Of a DNA stretch of 16,934 bases, positions 6,226 through 12,117 are shown in pieces. A program made the position numbers and the translations under genes. The first letter of the stretch is position 1; every line of letters begins with the position of its first letter. The notes under the pieces were generated by a model. That model had not been told where the DNA came from. It saw only the letters and a program-made list of their open reading frames with translations, and searched no databases. This DNA is from an uncultured Eubacteriales bacterium (GTDB taxonomy: Bacteria > Bacillota > Clostridia > Christensenellales > UBA1242): the NCBI GenBank assembly GCA_949067325.1, contig CARTDZ010000020.1, forward strand, positions 1-16,934, given 5' to 3'.

Positions 6226-7008
6226 ATGAAAAGATTTTCAAGGAATATTGTCATAACAGGTTCGTCAAGCGGAATTGGCAAGGCTCTTAAGGAGGCTTTT
6301 ATCAAGAATGGTGACAAGGTTGTGGGTATTTCGACCCATGACGACGACTTTTGTTGTGATGTGACTGATAGAGCCGCTCTTGAGAAGGTTTTTGAACAAA
6401 TTGGCAAAAAATTTGATAAGATAGATGTGCTTATACCTTGTGCTGGTTTTGGGCTTTTGGGCGCAATTGAACTGACACCTTATGAAAAGGTGAAGAAGGA
6501 ATATGAAGTCAATGTGCTTGGGCTTATTTCTGTCATTCAACTTGGAATGCCACTTATGCGAGAAACTGGCAGGATTATCAATATAAGTTCTGTTTGTGCG
6601 ATTTTTCCCCTACCTTTTAGGGCGTTTTATTGTTCAAGCAAGGCCGCTGTAAGTATGCTTTCTGATTGTTTGCGTATGGAACTGGCCAACACAAAAATTC
6701 AGTCAACTGCCATTTGTCCTTGTGAGATAAAAACCAACTTTTCAAAAAATCGTGACAAAAATTTTGAAACCAATGAAAGATATGGTCGAGCAATTGAACT
6801 TGCAAGCAACGGAATTGCAGCACGAGAAAACAAGCGCATGGAACTTGATAAGGCGTGCAAGATAATCATGAAAATCATCAACAAGAAAAGACTGAGACCT
6901 GAGTATGTTATGGGGGCTGGAAATAAAACTTTGAACTTTGTCAAAAGATTTTTTCCAAAATCTTGGCTTTTGAACGCTTCAAACAAAGTTTTCTTTAAAA
7001 AGAAATAA
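6226..7008 (+). CDS. Short-chain dehydrogenase/reductase (SDR family)
   Basis: A 260-residue classical SDR oxidoreductase with a Rossmann fold for NAD(P). The cofactor glycine motif is TGSSSGIG (residues 11-18). The Asn of NVLG (N96) and the active-site residues in NISS (S121/S122), Y135 and K139 (YCSSK) complete the catalytic set. The usual NNAG segment reads PCAG here (71-74). The C-terminus is basic and hydrophobic (KSWLLNASNKVFFKKK). The ATG is preceded by AAGGTAGG. The gene is monocistronic with its own promoter and terminator. The substrate cannot be told from sequence, and no neighbour suggests a pathway. Confidence 0.92.
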   Translation: MKRFSRNIVITGSSSGIGKALKEAFIKNGDKVVGISTHDDDFCCDVTDRAALEKVFEQIGKKFDKIDVLIPCAGFGLLGAIELTPYEKVKKEYEVNVLGLISVIQLGMPLMRETGRIINISSVCAIFPLPFRAFYCSSKAAVSMLSDCLRMELANTKIQSTAICPCEIKTNFSKNRDKNFETNERYGRAIELASNGIAARENKRMELDKACKIIMKIINKKRLRPEYVMGAGNKTLNFVKRFFPKSWLLNASNKVFFKKK

Positions 7009-7034
7009 AGGTGCTAAAAATTAAGCACCTTTTT
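7007..7034 (+). terminator. Terminator of the SDR gene, possibly bidirectional
   Basis: A 9-bp perfect stem AAAGGTGCT (7007-7015) / AGCACCTTT (7024-7032) with an 8-base loop is followed by T residues. Its 5' arm overlaps the TAA stop at 7006-7008. On the other strand the stem is followed by ATTTCTTTTT, so it may also stop transcripts coming from groL. Confidence 0.8.
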
Positions 7035-7065
7035 GTTTTATTTTAACCTATTGAAATCTCCCTGC

Positions 7066-7202
7066 ACTTCTTCGCACGAGAGCGCTGGCAAAACGCCGCA
7101 GATTGTGGCGTTTTCGTTTGGCCAGCATTAGCGAAAGTCAACGAAGGAAGTCTACAAAATTTATGGCAATAAATTTTTAGACTTGTTGAGGCGGCTTTCG
7201 CT
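7066..7202. other. Structured multi-hairpin element at the 3' end of groL
   Basis: Two strong inverted repeats lie side by side. Hairpin B (7084-7126) pairs a 14-base left arm GCTGGCAAAACGCC with GGCGTTTT and GCCAGC, leaving a 6-base bulge. Hairpin A (7148-7184) pairs 16 bases with one bulge around a GGCA loop, and can be extended by AGCGAAAG (7130-7137) with CTTTCGCT (7195-7202). The outer CTTTCGCT includes the last base of the groL stop codon. A further pair, ACTTCTTCG (7066-7074) with CGAAGGAAGT (7142-7151), would enclose hairpin B but compete with the base of hairpin A. There is no U-tail, so this is not a plain terminator. Confidence 0.6.
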
Positions 7203-8818
7203 TAGTAAACATCGACTGGGTTTTTCTTTTCTTTTTCATCTTCAATTTCTACAACAAGAGCTTCGGTTGTAAGCATTGTTGCTGAAACTGAGGCTGCGTT
7301 TTGAAGAGCTGAGCGAGTGACTTTTGTAGGATCAAGTATTCCTTTTTCAATCATATCACAATATTCATTTGAAAGTGCGTCAAAACCAAAAGCTGTTTTG
7401 TCAAGGTTTTCGTAAATACGATTTACAACAACTCCGCCATCTACGCCTGCATTTTTGGCTATTTGACGGATTGGTTCTTCAACCGCTCTTAAAACAATGC
7501 TTGCGCCTGTTTTTTCATCACCTTCGAGTTTGTTTATAAGTTCTTTGATTTCATTTGTAGTTTTTAAAAGAGCTACACCGCCGCCTGGCACAACACCTTC
7601 TTCGCTTGCAGCTTTTGTTGCTGAAAGAGCGTCTTCTATTCTCAACTTTTTCTCTTTCATTTCAACTTCAGTTGCCGCACCCACTTTGATCACTGCCACG
7701 CCGCCAGCAAGTTTTGCAAGTCTATCAGAAAGTTTTTCAAGTTCGTAATCGCTTGTTGTTTCTTTCATCTGAGCTTTTATTTGATTTGCTCTTGCCTTAA
7801 TTTCATTGGAATTGCCATTCCCCTCAACAATAGTTGTGCTATCTTTGTCAACCTTCACTTTTTTTGCTCGGCCAAGGCTTTCAAGAGTTGTTGATTTAAG
7901 ATCCAAACCCAATTCTTCGCTTATAACTTTGCCGCCTGTGACAACAGCGATATCTTCGAGCATAGCCTTTCTTTTATCACCAAAGCTTGGTGCTTTTACG
8001 GCTACGCAGTTGAAAGTTCCACGAAGTTTGTTGAGAATAAGAGTTGTAAGCGCTTCGCCTTCTACATCATCAGCAATGATAAGAAGTTTTGAGCCAGACT
8101 TGACTATTTCTTCTAGAAGAGGCAAGATTTCTTGAATTGAAGTGATTTTTTTATCAGTTATAAGTATGTAAGGATTGTCAAGTTCGGCAAGCATTTTTTC
8201 GGTGTTTGAACACATATATGGCGAAAGATAGCCGCGGTCAAATTGCATACCTTCAACGACTGAAAGTTCGGTTTTCATGGTTTGAGCTTCTTCGACAGTG
8301 ATTATTCCGTCTTTGCCCACCTTTTCCATGGCTTCAGCGATAAGTTTGCCTATTTCTTCGTCACCTGCCGAGATGCTTGCAACTTGGCAAATTGCAAGGT
8401 TGTTTTCTACTGGTTTTGAAATGGCTTTAAGTTTGTTTGTTGCCACTTCGACTGCTTTGAATATTCCTTTTTTGAGAATGACTGGGTTTGCACCTGCTGC
8501 AAAGTTTTTCATTCCTTCGCGGATAATTGCTTGAGCAAGTACGCAAGCTGTTGTTGTTCCGTCACCTGCGACATCATTTGTCTTCACGCTGACTTCTTTG
8601 ATAAGCTCGGCGCCCAAGTTTTCAAATGGATTGTCGAGTTCTATTTCTTTGGCTATTGTCACGCCGTCATTTGTGATAAGCGGTGAAGCAAATTTTTTGC
8701 CAAGCACAACGTTTCTTCCCTTTGGGCCAAGTGTGATTTTGACTGTGTCTGCCAGTGCGTTTACACCATTTTCAAGTGCCTTTCTTGCTGGCAAGCCTTC
8801 TAGTATTTTTTTTGACAT
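7202..8818 (-). CDS. groL: 60 kDa chaperonin GroEL
   Basis: GroEL forms the double seven-membered ring that folds proteins in the cytosol using ATP, with GroES as lid. The 538-residue product carries the nucleotide-binding segments TLGPKGRNVVL (about 29-39), NDGV with catalytic Asp51, and AGDGTTTA with Asp86, plus the C-terminal equatorial segment EEGVVPGGGVALL. The apical domain includes QFDRGYLSPYM. Start ATG has AAAGGAG eight bases upstream. It follows groS by 37 bases in the usual order. Unusually, the Gly-Gly-Met tail of most GroEL proteins is absent; the protein ends in a charged stretch and NPVDVY. A structured element follows the stop codon. Confidence 0.98.
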   Translation of the reverse strand: MSKKILEGLPARKALENGVNALADTVKITLGPKGRNVVLGKKFASPLITNDGVTIAKEIELDNPFENLGAELIKEVSVKTNDVAGDGTTTACVLAQAIIREGMKNFAAGANPVILKKGIFKAVEVATNKLKAISKPVENNLAICQVASISAGDEEIGKLIAEAMEKVGKDGIITVEEAQTMKTELSVVEGMQFDRGYLSPYMCSNTEKMLAELDNPYILITDKKITSIQEILPLLEEIVKSGSKLLIIADDVEGEALTTLILNKLRGTFNCVAVKAPSFGDKRKAMLEDIAVVTGGKVISEELGLDLKSTTLESLGRAKKVKVDKDSTTIVEGNGNSNEIKARANQIKAQMKETTSDYELEKLSDRLAKLAGGVAVIKVGAATEVEMKEKKLRIEDALSATKAASEEGVVPGGGVALLKTTNEIKELINKLEGDEKTGASIVLRAVEEPIRQIAKNAGVDGGVVVNRIYENLDKTAFGFDALSNEYCDMIEKGILDPTKVTRSALQNAASVSATMLTTEALVVEIEDEKEKKNPVDVY

Positions 8819-8855
8819 AATTTTTTCTCCTTTTCTATATTAAATAAAGCCTTTT

Positions 8856-9140
8856 TTAATCTAAAACTGCCAATATATCGGTCTGTCTTAAGATAATACA
8901 ATTTTTGCCGTCAATGTTGATTTCGCTGCCTGCATATTTGCTGTATAGCACGCGGTCGCCTACTTTTACTTGCATTTCTGTTTTTTTGCCATCAAGCTCG
9001 CCCCCCTTGCCTACGGCAAGAACTTTTGCAATTTGCGACTTTTCTTTGCTGACGGAAGGAAGATAGATTCCTCCTTTGGTCATGTCTTCATTTTGTTCTG
9101 GTTGAAGTAGGACCCTGTCAAATAGTGGTGTTACTTTCAT
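8856..9140 (-). CDS. groS: 10 kDa co-chaperonin GroES
   Basis: GroES caps the GroEL cavity as a heptamer. The 94-residue product has the usual length, the N-terminal PLFDRVLLQP, the mobile loop region around TKGGIYLP (residues 21-28) that contacts GroEL, and the GDRVLYSKYAGSEI strand typical of the family. Start ATG is preceded by GGAGG with good spacing. It is the first gene of the groS-groL operon and is divergent from the SPOR-like gene. No CIRCE inverted repeat is seen upstream. Confidence 0.98.
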   Translation of the reverse strand: MKVTPLFDRVLLQPEQNEDMTKGGIYLPSVSKEKSQIAKVLAVGKGGELDGKKTEMQVKVGDRVLYSKYAGSEINIDGKNCIILRQTDILAVLD

Positions 9141-9167
9141 AATTTTTCCTCCATAATTTTCAGTTTA

Positions 9168-9196
9168 ATTATATGACTAAATACACAAAATGTAAA
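9168..9196 (-). promoter_or_regulatory. groS-groL promoter
   Basis: TTTACA (9196-9191) and TATAAT (9173-9168) are separated by 17 bases on the minus strand. The start is expected near 9161, about 20 bases before the groS ATG. The region lacks both a CIRCE element (TTAGCACTC-N9-GAGTGCTAA) and a CtsR-type direct repeat. Confidence 0.7.
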
Positions 9197-9287
9197 GCAA
9201 AGTTGAGGCGGTTTGCCGAATAGATTGTGAAATTTTGTCATACACATAAATTGTATTATCACAAAAAAAGTGAGGAAGCAAACTTTT

Positions 9288-10043
9288 ATGCCAAAAAAAT
9301 TGTCTGTAAACGCCAAAATTTTGATTGTAGTATCTTTTGTTTTTGTTGTGGCAACTTCAGTGCTTCTTGCCAATCTTTTGACTTTGTCTCTTTTGCCTGC
9401 GGCACAACCAAGCACAGCCGTCAAAGCGAACGCTTTTGAAGTGCATATTTTGTCACTTGGCAAATCACAAAACGAAAAGGCTGCAGCATCTCTTGCTGAT
9501 GACTACAAAAAAATGGGCGCTGGTGGCTATGTTTGGCAGGTTGGAGATTATTTTTATGTCGCCTCTTCTGCTTATATCAATAAGAATGATGCAAGTTTGG
9601 TGCAGAATAATCTCAAAAATAGTGAGATTGAGAGCGAGATTGTTTCAGTAAAATTTCCTGCCTTTACAATTGGAGGAAGTTTTGAAAGTGAAGAAAAGAA
9701 GGTTTTGCAGAAGGTTTTAAACCTGCCCTTCAATGCCTATTCAAACCTATATGATATAGCGATAAGCCTTGATACTGCTGTTTATAACGAAGTGTCAGCA
9801 AAGCTAGCGGTAAACGCCGTGCATTCACAAATCTCTTCAGTTGTGACTGATTTTGAGACGCTTTTTGCTGGAAGTGACAATGACGTGCTTTTGAAAATTG
9901 AGAAAATGCTGAAAAATATTTTAAGCTCTTCAAATTCACTTATTGGACTTTTAAAAGACGAGCAGCAAACTTATTCTTCACTTATAAAATATCATTATTT
10001 AAGCTTTTTGAATGAGTATAACAACTTAATAAAAGACGCCTAA
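9288..10043 (+). CDS. Membrane-anchored protein with SPOR-like domain
   Basis: A 251-residue protein. A single N-terminal membrane segment (about residues 10-36) is followed by a short linker and a SPOR-like region (about 49-124). This has the pattern FEVHILSLGKSQNEKAAASL, then GGYVWQVGDYFYVASSAY, consistent with the beta-alpha-beta repeats of SPOR domains, which bind glycan strands denuded of stem peptides at division sites or spores. The rest is mainly helical with no recognised domain. The ATG at 9288 was chosen, with a GAGG site (9272-9275) upstream at slightly long spacing. An in-frame GTG at 9270 has no ribosome site of its own. It probably faces the outside of the membrane. The SPOR assignment is by pattern only. 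Confidence 0.7.
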   Translation: MPKKLSVNAKILIVVSFVFVVATSVLLANLLTLSLLPAAQPSTAVKANAFEVHILSLGKSQNEKAAASLADDYKKMGAGGYVWQVGDYFYVASSAYINKNDASLVQNNLKNSEIESEIVSVKFPAFTIGGSFESEEKKVLQKVLNLPFNAYSNLYDIAISLDTAVYNEVSAKLAVNAVHSQISSVVTDFETLFAGSDNDVLLKIEKMLKNILSSSNSLIGLLKDEQQTYSSLIKYHYLSFLNEYNNLIKDA

Positions 10044-10063
10044 AATTAAGACGTCTTTTTTTG
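10031..10063. terminator. Bidirectional terminator between the SPOR-like and SSB-like genes
   Basis: AAAAGACG (10031-10038) pairs with CGTCTTTT (10052-10059) across a 13-base loop that holds the TAA stop of the SPOR-like gene. T residues follow on the plus strand, and TTTTATT follows on the minus strand, so it can serve both convergent genes. Confidence 0.7.
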
Positions 10064-10111
10064 ATTGCTTTTTATGCTTTTTTGTTGCTTTGACTTTTTG
10101 TTATTTTAAAA

Positions 10112-10801
10112 TTATTGAGCTTGCGCTTCAAGTTCTTGATTTTCAATTTCAAGTTCTTGCTCAAGCACTCTTACGTGCTTGCAAGATACTTCGTAGGCTG
10201 TTTTTGTTTGAATATCACCATTTTCTGACTTTTTTTGATATTCTCTTGATTGAATGCGGCCTTCAAGTTCTAGTTTTGTGCCTACATTTTTGCTTGCGAT
10301 ATAGCCTGCGTCTCTACCCCAGAAGATACAAGGAATATAATCTGATTTTTTGTTTGGGCGATTTACCGCTATGATGACATCGCAGATTTCGCGTTTGAAA
10401 GGTGTCACTCTATAAATTGGTTTTTTGCAGATGAAGCCAGTGATTTTTATTATATTTATATTTTGAGCATCTTGAACATTTGGCAAATTTTTGACATCTT
10501 CTTCTTTTAGCACTTCTTTGACAAATGTGTATAATACGAGTTTGTTTTTGGTGTCCCCCTGCTTGTTGAGGCTTCTAAACTCACCTTTATAATGCACCTG
10601 ATCGCCAAGTTTGACTGGATTTGCTTGAAAAGCGCGTTCTGAGATGATGACTGGAATAAGGTCATGGTTGTCTGAGAGACGTTCTATTTTTACATTGAAT
10701 TCATAAAACCATGAGCCTTCGACCTGATGACTTTTTTGTGGTTGTGTGGCTACTTTGCCTGCTATATATACTTCATTTGTATTTGATTTTGTTGTTATCA
10801 T
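10112..10801 (-). CDS. SSB-like protein with two OB folds
   Basis: A 229-residue protein with two consecutive single-strand DNA-binding (OB-fold) modules. The first runs from about residue 8 to 105 (NEVYIAGKVATQP, YEFNVKIERLS). The second runs from about 115 to 215 (NIIKITGFICKKPIYR, CDVIIAVNRPNKKSDYIPC, LELEGRIQSREYQ) and is the closer match to bacterial SSB. The end is Gln/Glu-rich and lacks the acidic DDDIPF-type tip by which SSB recruits partners, so this is probably not the main replicative SSB. The start is ATG 10801 with GGAGG five bases upstream. The ATG at 10813 is part of that site and overlaps the stop of the deacetylase gene. It lies 11 bases behind the deacetylase gene, so the two are probably cotranscribed. 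Confidence 0.85.
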   Translation of the reverse strand: MITTKSNTNEVYIAGKVATQPQKSHQVEGSWFYEFNVKIERLSDNHDLIPVIISERAFQANPVKLGDQVHYKGEFRSLNKQGDTKNKLVLYTFVKEVLKEEDVKNLPNVQDAQNINIIKITGFICKKPIYRVTPFKREICDVIIAVNRPNKKSDYIPCIFWGRDAGYIASKNVGTKLELEGRIQSREYQKKSENGDIQTKTAYEVSCKHVRVLEQELEIENQELEAQAQ

Positions 10802-10812
10802 GATTTCCTCCA

Positions 10813-11577
10813 TTAATTTTGTATTTGCAAGCCGTTTCTATCAATTGTATAGTTGTCTTTGTAGACCAGTTGTCCTACGCTTGTCACCTTGTAGCCTTGA
10901 TTTTGTAGTCTTTGAAGAATAAGTCGAGTTGAGTCAACCACATTGTCTGCGTTGTTGTGGCAGAGAATTATTGATCCATTTTTCACCTTTGACAGCACTC
11001 TTGAAGTCACATCGCCTGCTGAGAGCCCCTTCCAGTCAAGAGAGTCGACGTCCCACTGGATTGTTTTGAGGCCTAAGCTGTCGCAAGTTTTGATGAGTGT
11101 GTTGTTGTAAGAGCCGAATGGCGGTCTAAAAAGTTCCACCTTTTTGTCTATAAGGTTTTCGATCTTTGAGATTGATGTTTCAAGCTCTTTTTTCATCGTG
11201 CTTCCGTCGAGTTTGGCCATGTCTGGGTGTGTATTTGAGTGAGTGCCTATTTCAAGCCCTGCCTCATCTATCGCTTTGACTTTTTCTGGAAATTTGTCAA
11301 CCCAGAAGCCCACAAGAAAGAAAGTTGCCGTTGCGTTGTATTCTTTTAGCACCGAAATAATTTCTTCTGTTTTGTCTGCTCCCCATGCCGCGTCGAAAGA
11401 AATAGCCACCTGCTTTTCTTCAGTTTTCACGCTGTATATTGGCACAAGACGTGTTGATGAGCCGAAGAATACTGCAGCTGCAGAGCCGCCTTCAAACGAT
11501 ATGCAAAGAAGAACTGCGACCAAAAGCATTGATAATATGATTTTTATTGTTCTCGATTTGACTACACAAAATGGCAT
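10813..11577 (-). CDS. Polysaccharide deacetylase, PdaB-like
   Basis: A 254-residue NodB-homology carbohydrate esterase (CE4 type) that would remove N-acetyl groups from cell-wall glycan outside the membrane. An N-terminal signal anchor (about residues 11-30) precedes the catalytic domain. Motif 1 reads SFDAAWGADKT (D62), motif 2 THSNTH (H113, H117), motif 3 RPPFGSYN (151-158), motif 4 WDVDSLDWKG, and motif 5 IILCHNN (H207). The SFDAAWG form, where the second Asp of the usual FDDG is replaced, is typical of the PdaB sporulation subfamily. The ATG at 11577 was chosen, with GAGG seven bases upstream; a TTG six bases farther up has no room for a ribosome site. It leads the SSB-like gene and is preceded by a structured leader. 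Confidence 0.93.
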   Translation of the reverse strand: MPFCVVKSRTIKIILSMLLVAVLLCISFEGGSAAAVFFGSSTRLVPIYSVKTEEKQVAISFDAAWGADKTEEIISVLKEYNATATFFLVGFWVDKFPEKVKAIDEAGLEIGTHSNTHPDMAKLDGSTMKKELETSISKIENLIDKKVELFRPPFGSYNNTLIKTCDSLGLKTIQWDVDSLDWKGLSAGDVTSRVLSKVKNGSIILCHNNADNVVDSTRLILQRLQNQGYKVTSVGQLVYKDNYTIDRNGLQIQN

Positions 11578-11609
11578 TTGCAAACCTCACTTTTAATGAT
11601 AATTTTTTC

Positions 11610-11675
11610 AAGCCTTTTCTCAAAGATATATTTATAGAAAGCGTGTCGCAAATTGACTATCTTTGTCGAAGGCTT
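11610..11675 (-). promoter_or_regulatory. Nested hairpin leader upstream of the deacetylase gene
   Basis: On the minus strand, AAGCCTT (11675-11669) pairs with AAGGCTT (11616-11610), and CAAAGATA (11665-11658) pairs with TATCTTTG (11628-11621), separated by a 3 x 4 base internal loop. The enclosed loop of 29 bases includes a small GCG-ACA-CGC hairpin. A TATAAT at 11692-11687 would place the transcript start about five bases before the element, and the deacetylase ATG follows 32 bases after it. No known riboswitch consensus was recognised. Confidence 0.5.
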
Positions 11676-11678
11676 TTT

Positions 11679-11692
11679 CTTATATAATTATA
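11679..11692 (-). promoter_or_regulatory. Possible -10 for the deacetylase-SSB operon
   Basis: TATAAT (11692-11687) and an overlapping TATAAG (11684-11679) lie on the minus strand. No good -35 is found at 16-18 bases; a TTGTCA is present at 20 bases. An alternative sigma factor is possible, as expected for a sporulation gene, but no sigma-E or sigma-G consensus is clear. Confidence 0.35.
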
Positions 11693-11723
11693 TTTTTAGT
11701 GTTTTTGATTTATGACAATATTC

Positions 11724-11752
11724 TTGACAACAACAAAATGATATGTTATATT
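11724..11752 (+). promoter_or_regulatory. Strong promoter for the 56-residue acidic protein
   Basis: TTGACA (11724-11729, a perfect -35) and TATATT (11747-11752) are spaced by 17 bases. The start is expected near 11759, giving a leader of about 23 bases with a GGGGGC ribosome site. Confidence 0.75.
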
Positions 11753-11781
11753 GAAAATATAGAAATAATAGGGGGCAAAAT

Positions 11782-11952
11782 ATGAAAAACAAAACAAACG
11801 TTGAAGAAATGGCAGAAGAAATGCTTAAGGATATAAAAGAAAACAAATTTCCGCGCATGGAAGAGACATTCAATGGCGAGAAAAAAGATCCTAATGAAAG
11901 TTTGGAACAATTTAAAAAAGACTTGGACTGCATAGACGACCTTTTTCTTTAA
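11782..11952 (+). CDS. Small acidic protein, 56 residues, unknown function
   Basis: An ORF of 56 codons starts at ATG 11782, five bases after a GGGGGC ribosome site, and ends with TAA at 11952. It has its own consensus promoter and terminator, so it is a complete transcription unit. The product is hydrophilic and rich in Glu, Asp and Lys, likely helical, with a central PRMEETFNGEKKDPNESLEQ stretch and a hydrophobic end (CIDDLFL). There is no membrane segment or signal peptide, and no family is recognised. The plan (short, charged, helical) would fit a small regulator or adaptor, but that is speculation. It is divergent from the deacetylase operon. Confidence 0.7.
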   Translation: MKNKTNVEEMAEEMLKDIKENKFPRMEETFNGEKKDPNESLEQFKKDLDCIDDLFL

Positions 11953-11958
11953 AAAAAA

Positions 11959-11994
11959 CAAAAAACTCCATACATTTTGTATAGAGTTTTTTTA
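11959..11994 (+). terminator. Terminator of the small acidic protein gene
   Basis: AAAAAACTC and GAGTTTTTTT form the outer stem, with an inner ATAC/GTAT pairing across one mismatch and a small loop. The T run at the end completes a typical intrinsic terminator. Confidence 0.75.
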
Positions 11995-11998
11995 TTTA

Positions 11999-12097
11999 AT
12001 AGATGAAGTAAATAGACAAAGTGAATAGATTAATTAAATAGATAAAGTAAATAGATCAGGTTAAATAAATTCAGGTTAAATAAATCAGACTGATTAA
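11999..12097. repeat. 13-bp tandem repeat array, seven degenerate units
   Basis: Four consecutive 13-base units (ATAGATGAAGTAA, ATAGACAAAGTGA, ATAGATTAATTAA, ATAGATAAAGTAA) are followed by longer variants of 14, 15 and 18 bases (ATAGATCAGGTTAA, ATAAATTCAGGTTAA, ATAAATCAGACTGATTAA). The array fills the gap between the acidic-protein terminator and the convergent topoisomerase A gene. No clear terminator is visible for the latter. Confidence 0.8.
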
Positions 12098-12117
12098 ATT
12101 GTAAATTTTACTTCAAA

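Noticed and set aside
7084..7126. Hairpin as a plain rho-independent terminator of groL
   Set aside because: The stem is strong, but on neither strand is it followed directly by a T run.
9137..9463. Minus-strand 108-codon frame overlapping groS start and the SPOR-like gene
   Set aside because: It is antisense to the N-terminus of the SPOR-like protein, spans the groS promoter and has no ribosome site.
10799..10813. ATG at 10813 as start of the SSB-like gene
   Set aside because: It overlaps the deacetylase stop and is followed at once by the GGAGG that serves the next ATG at 10801.
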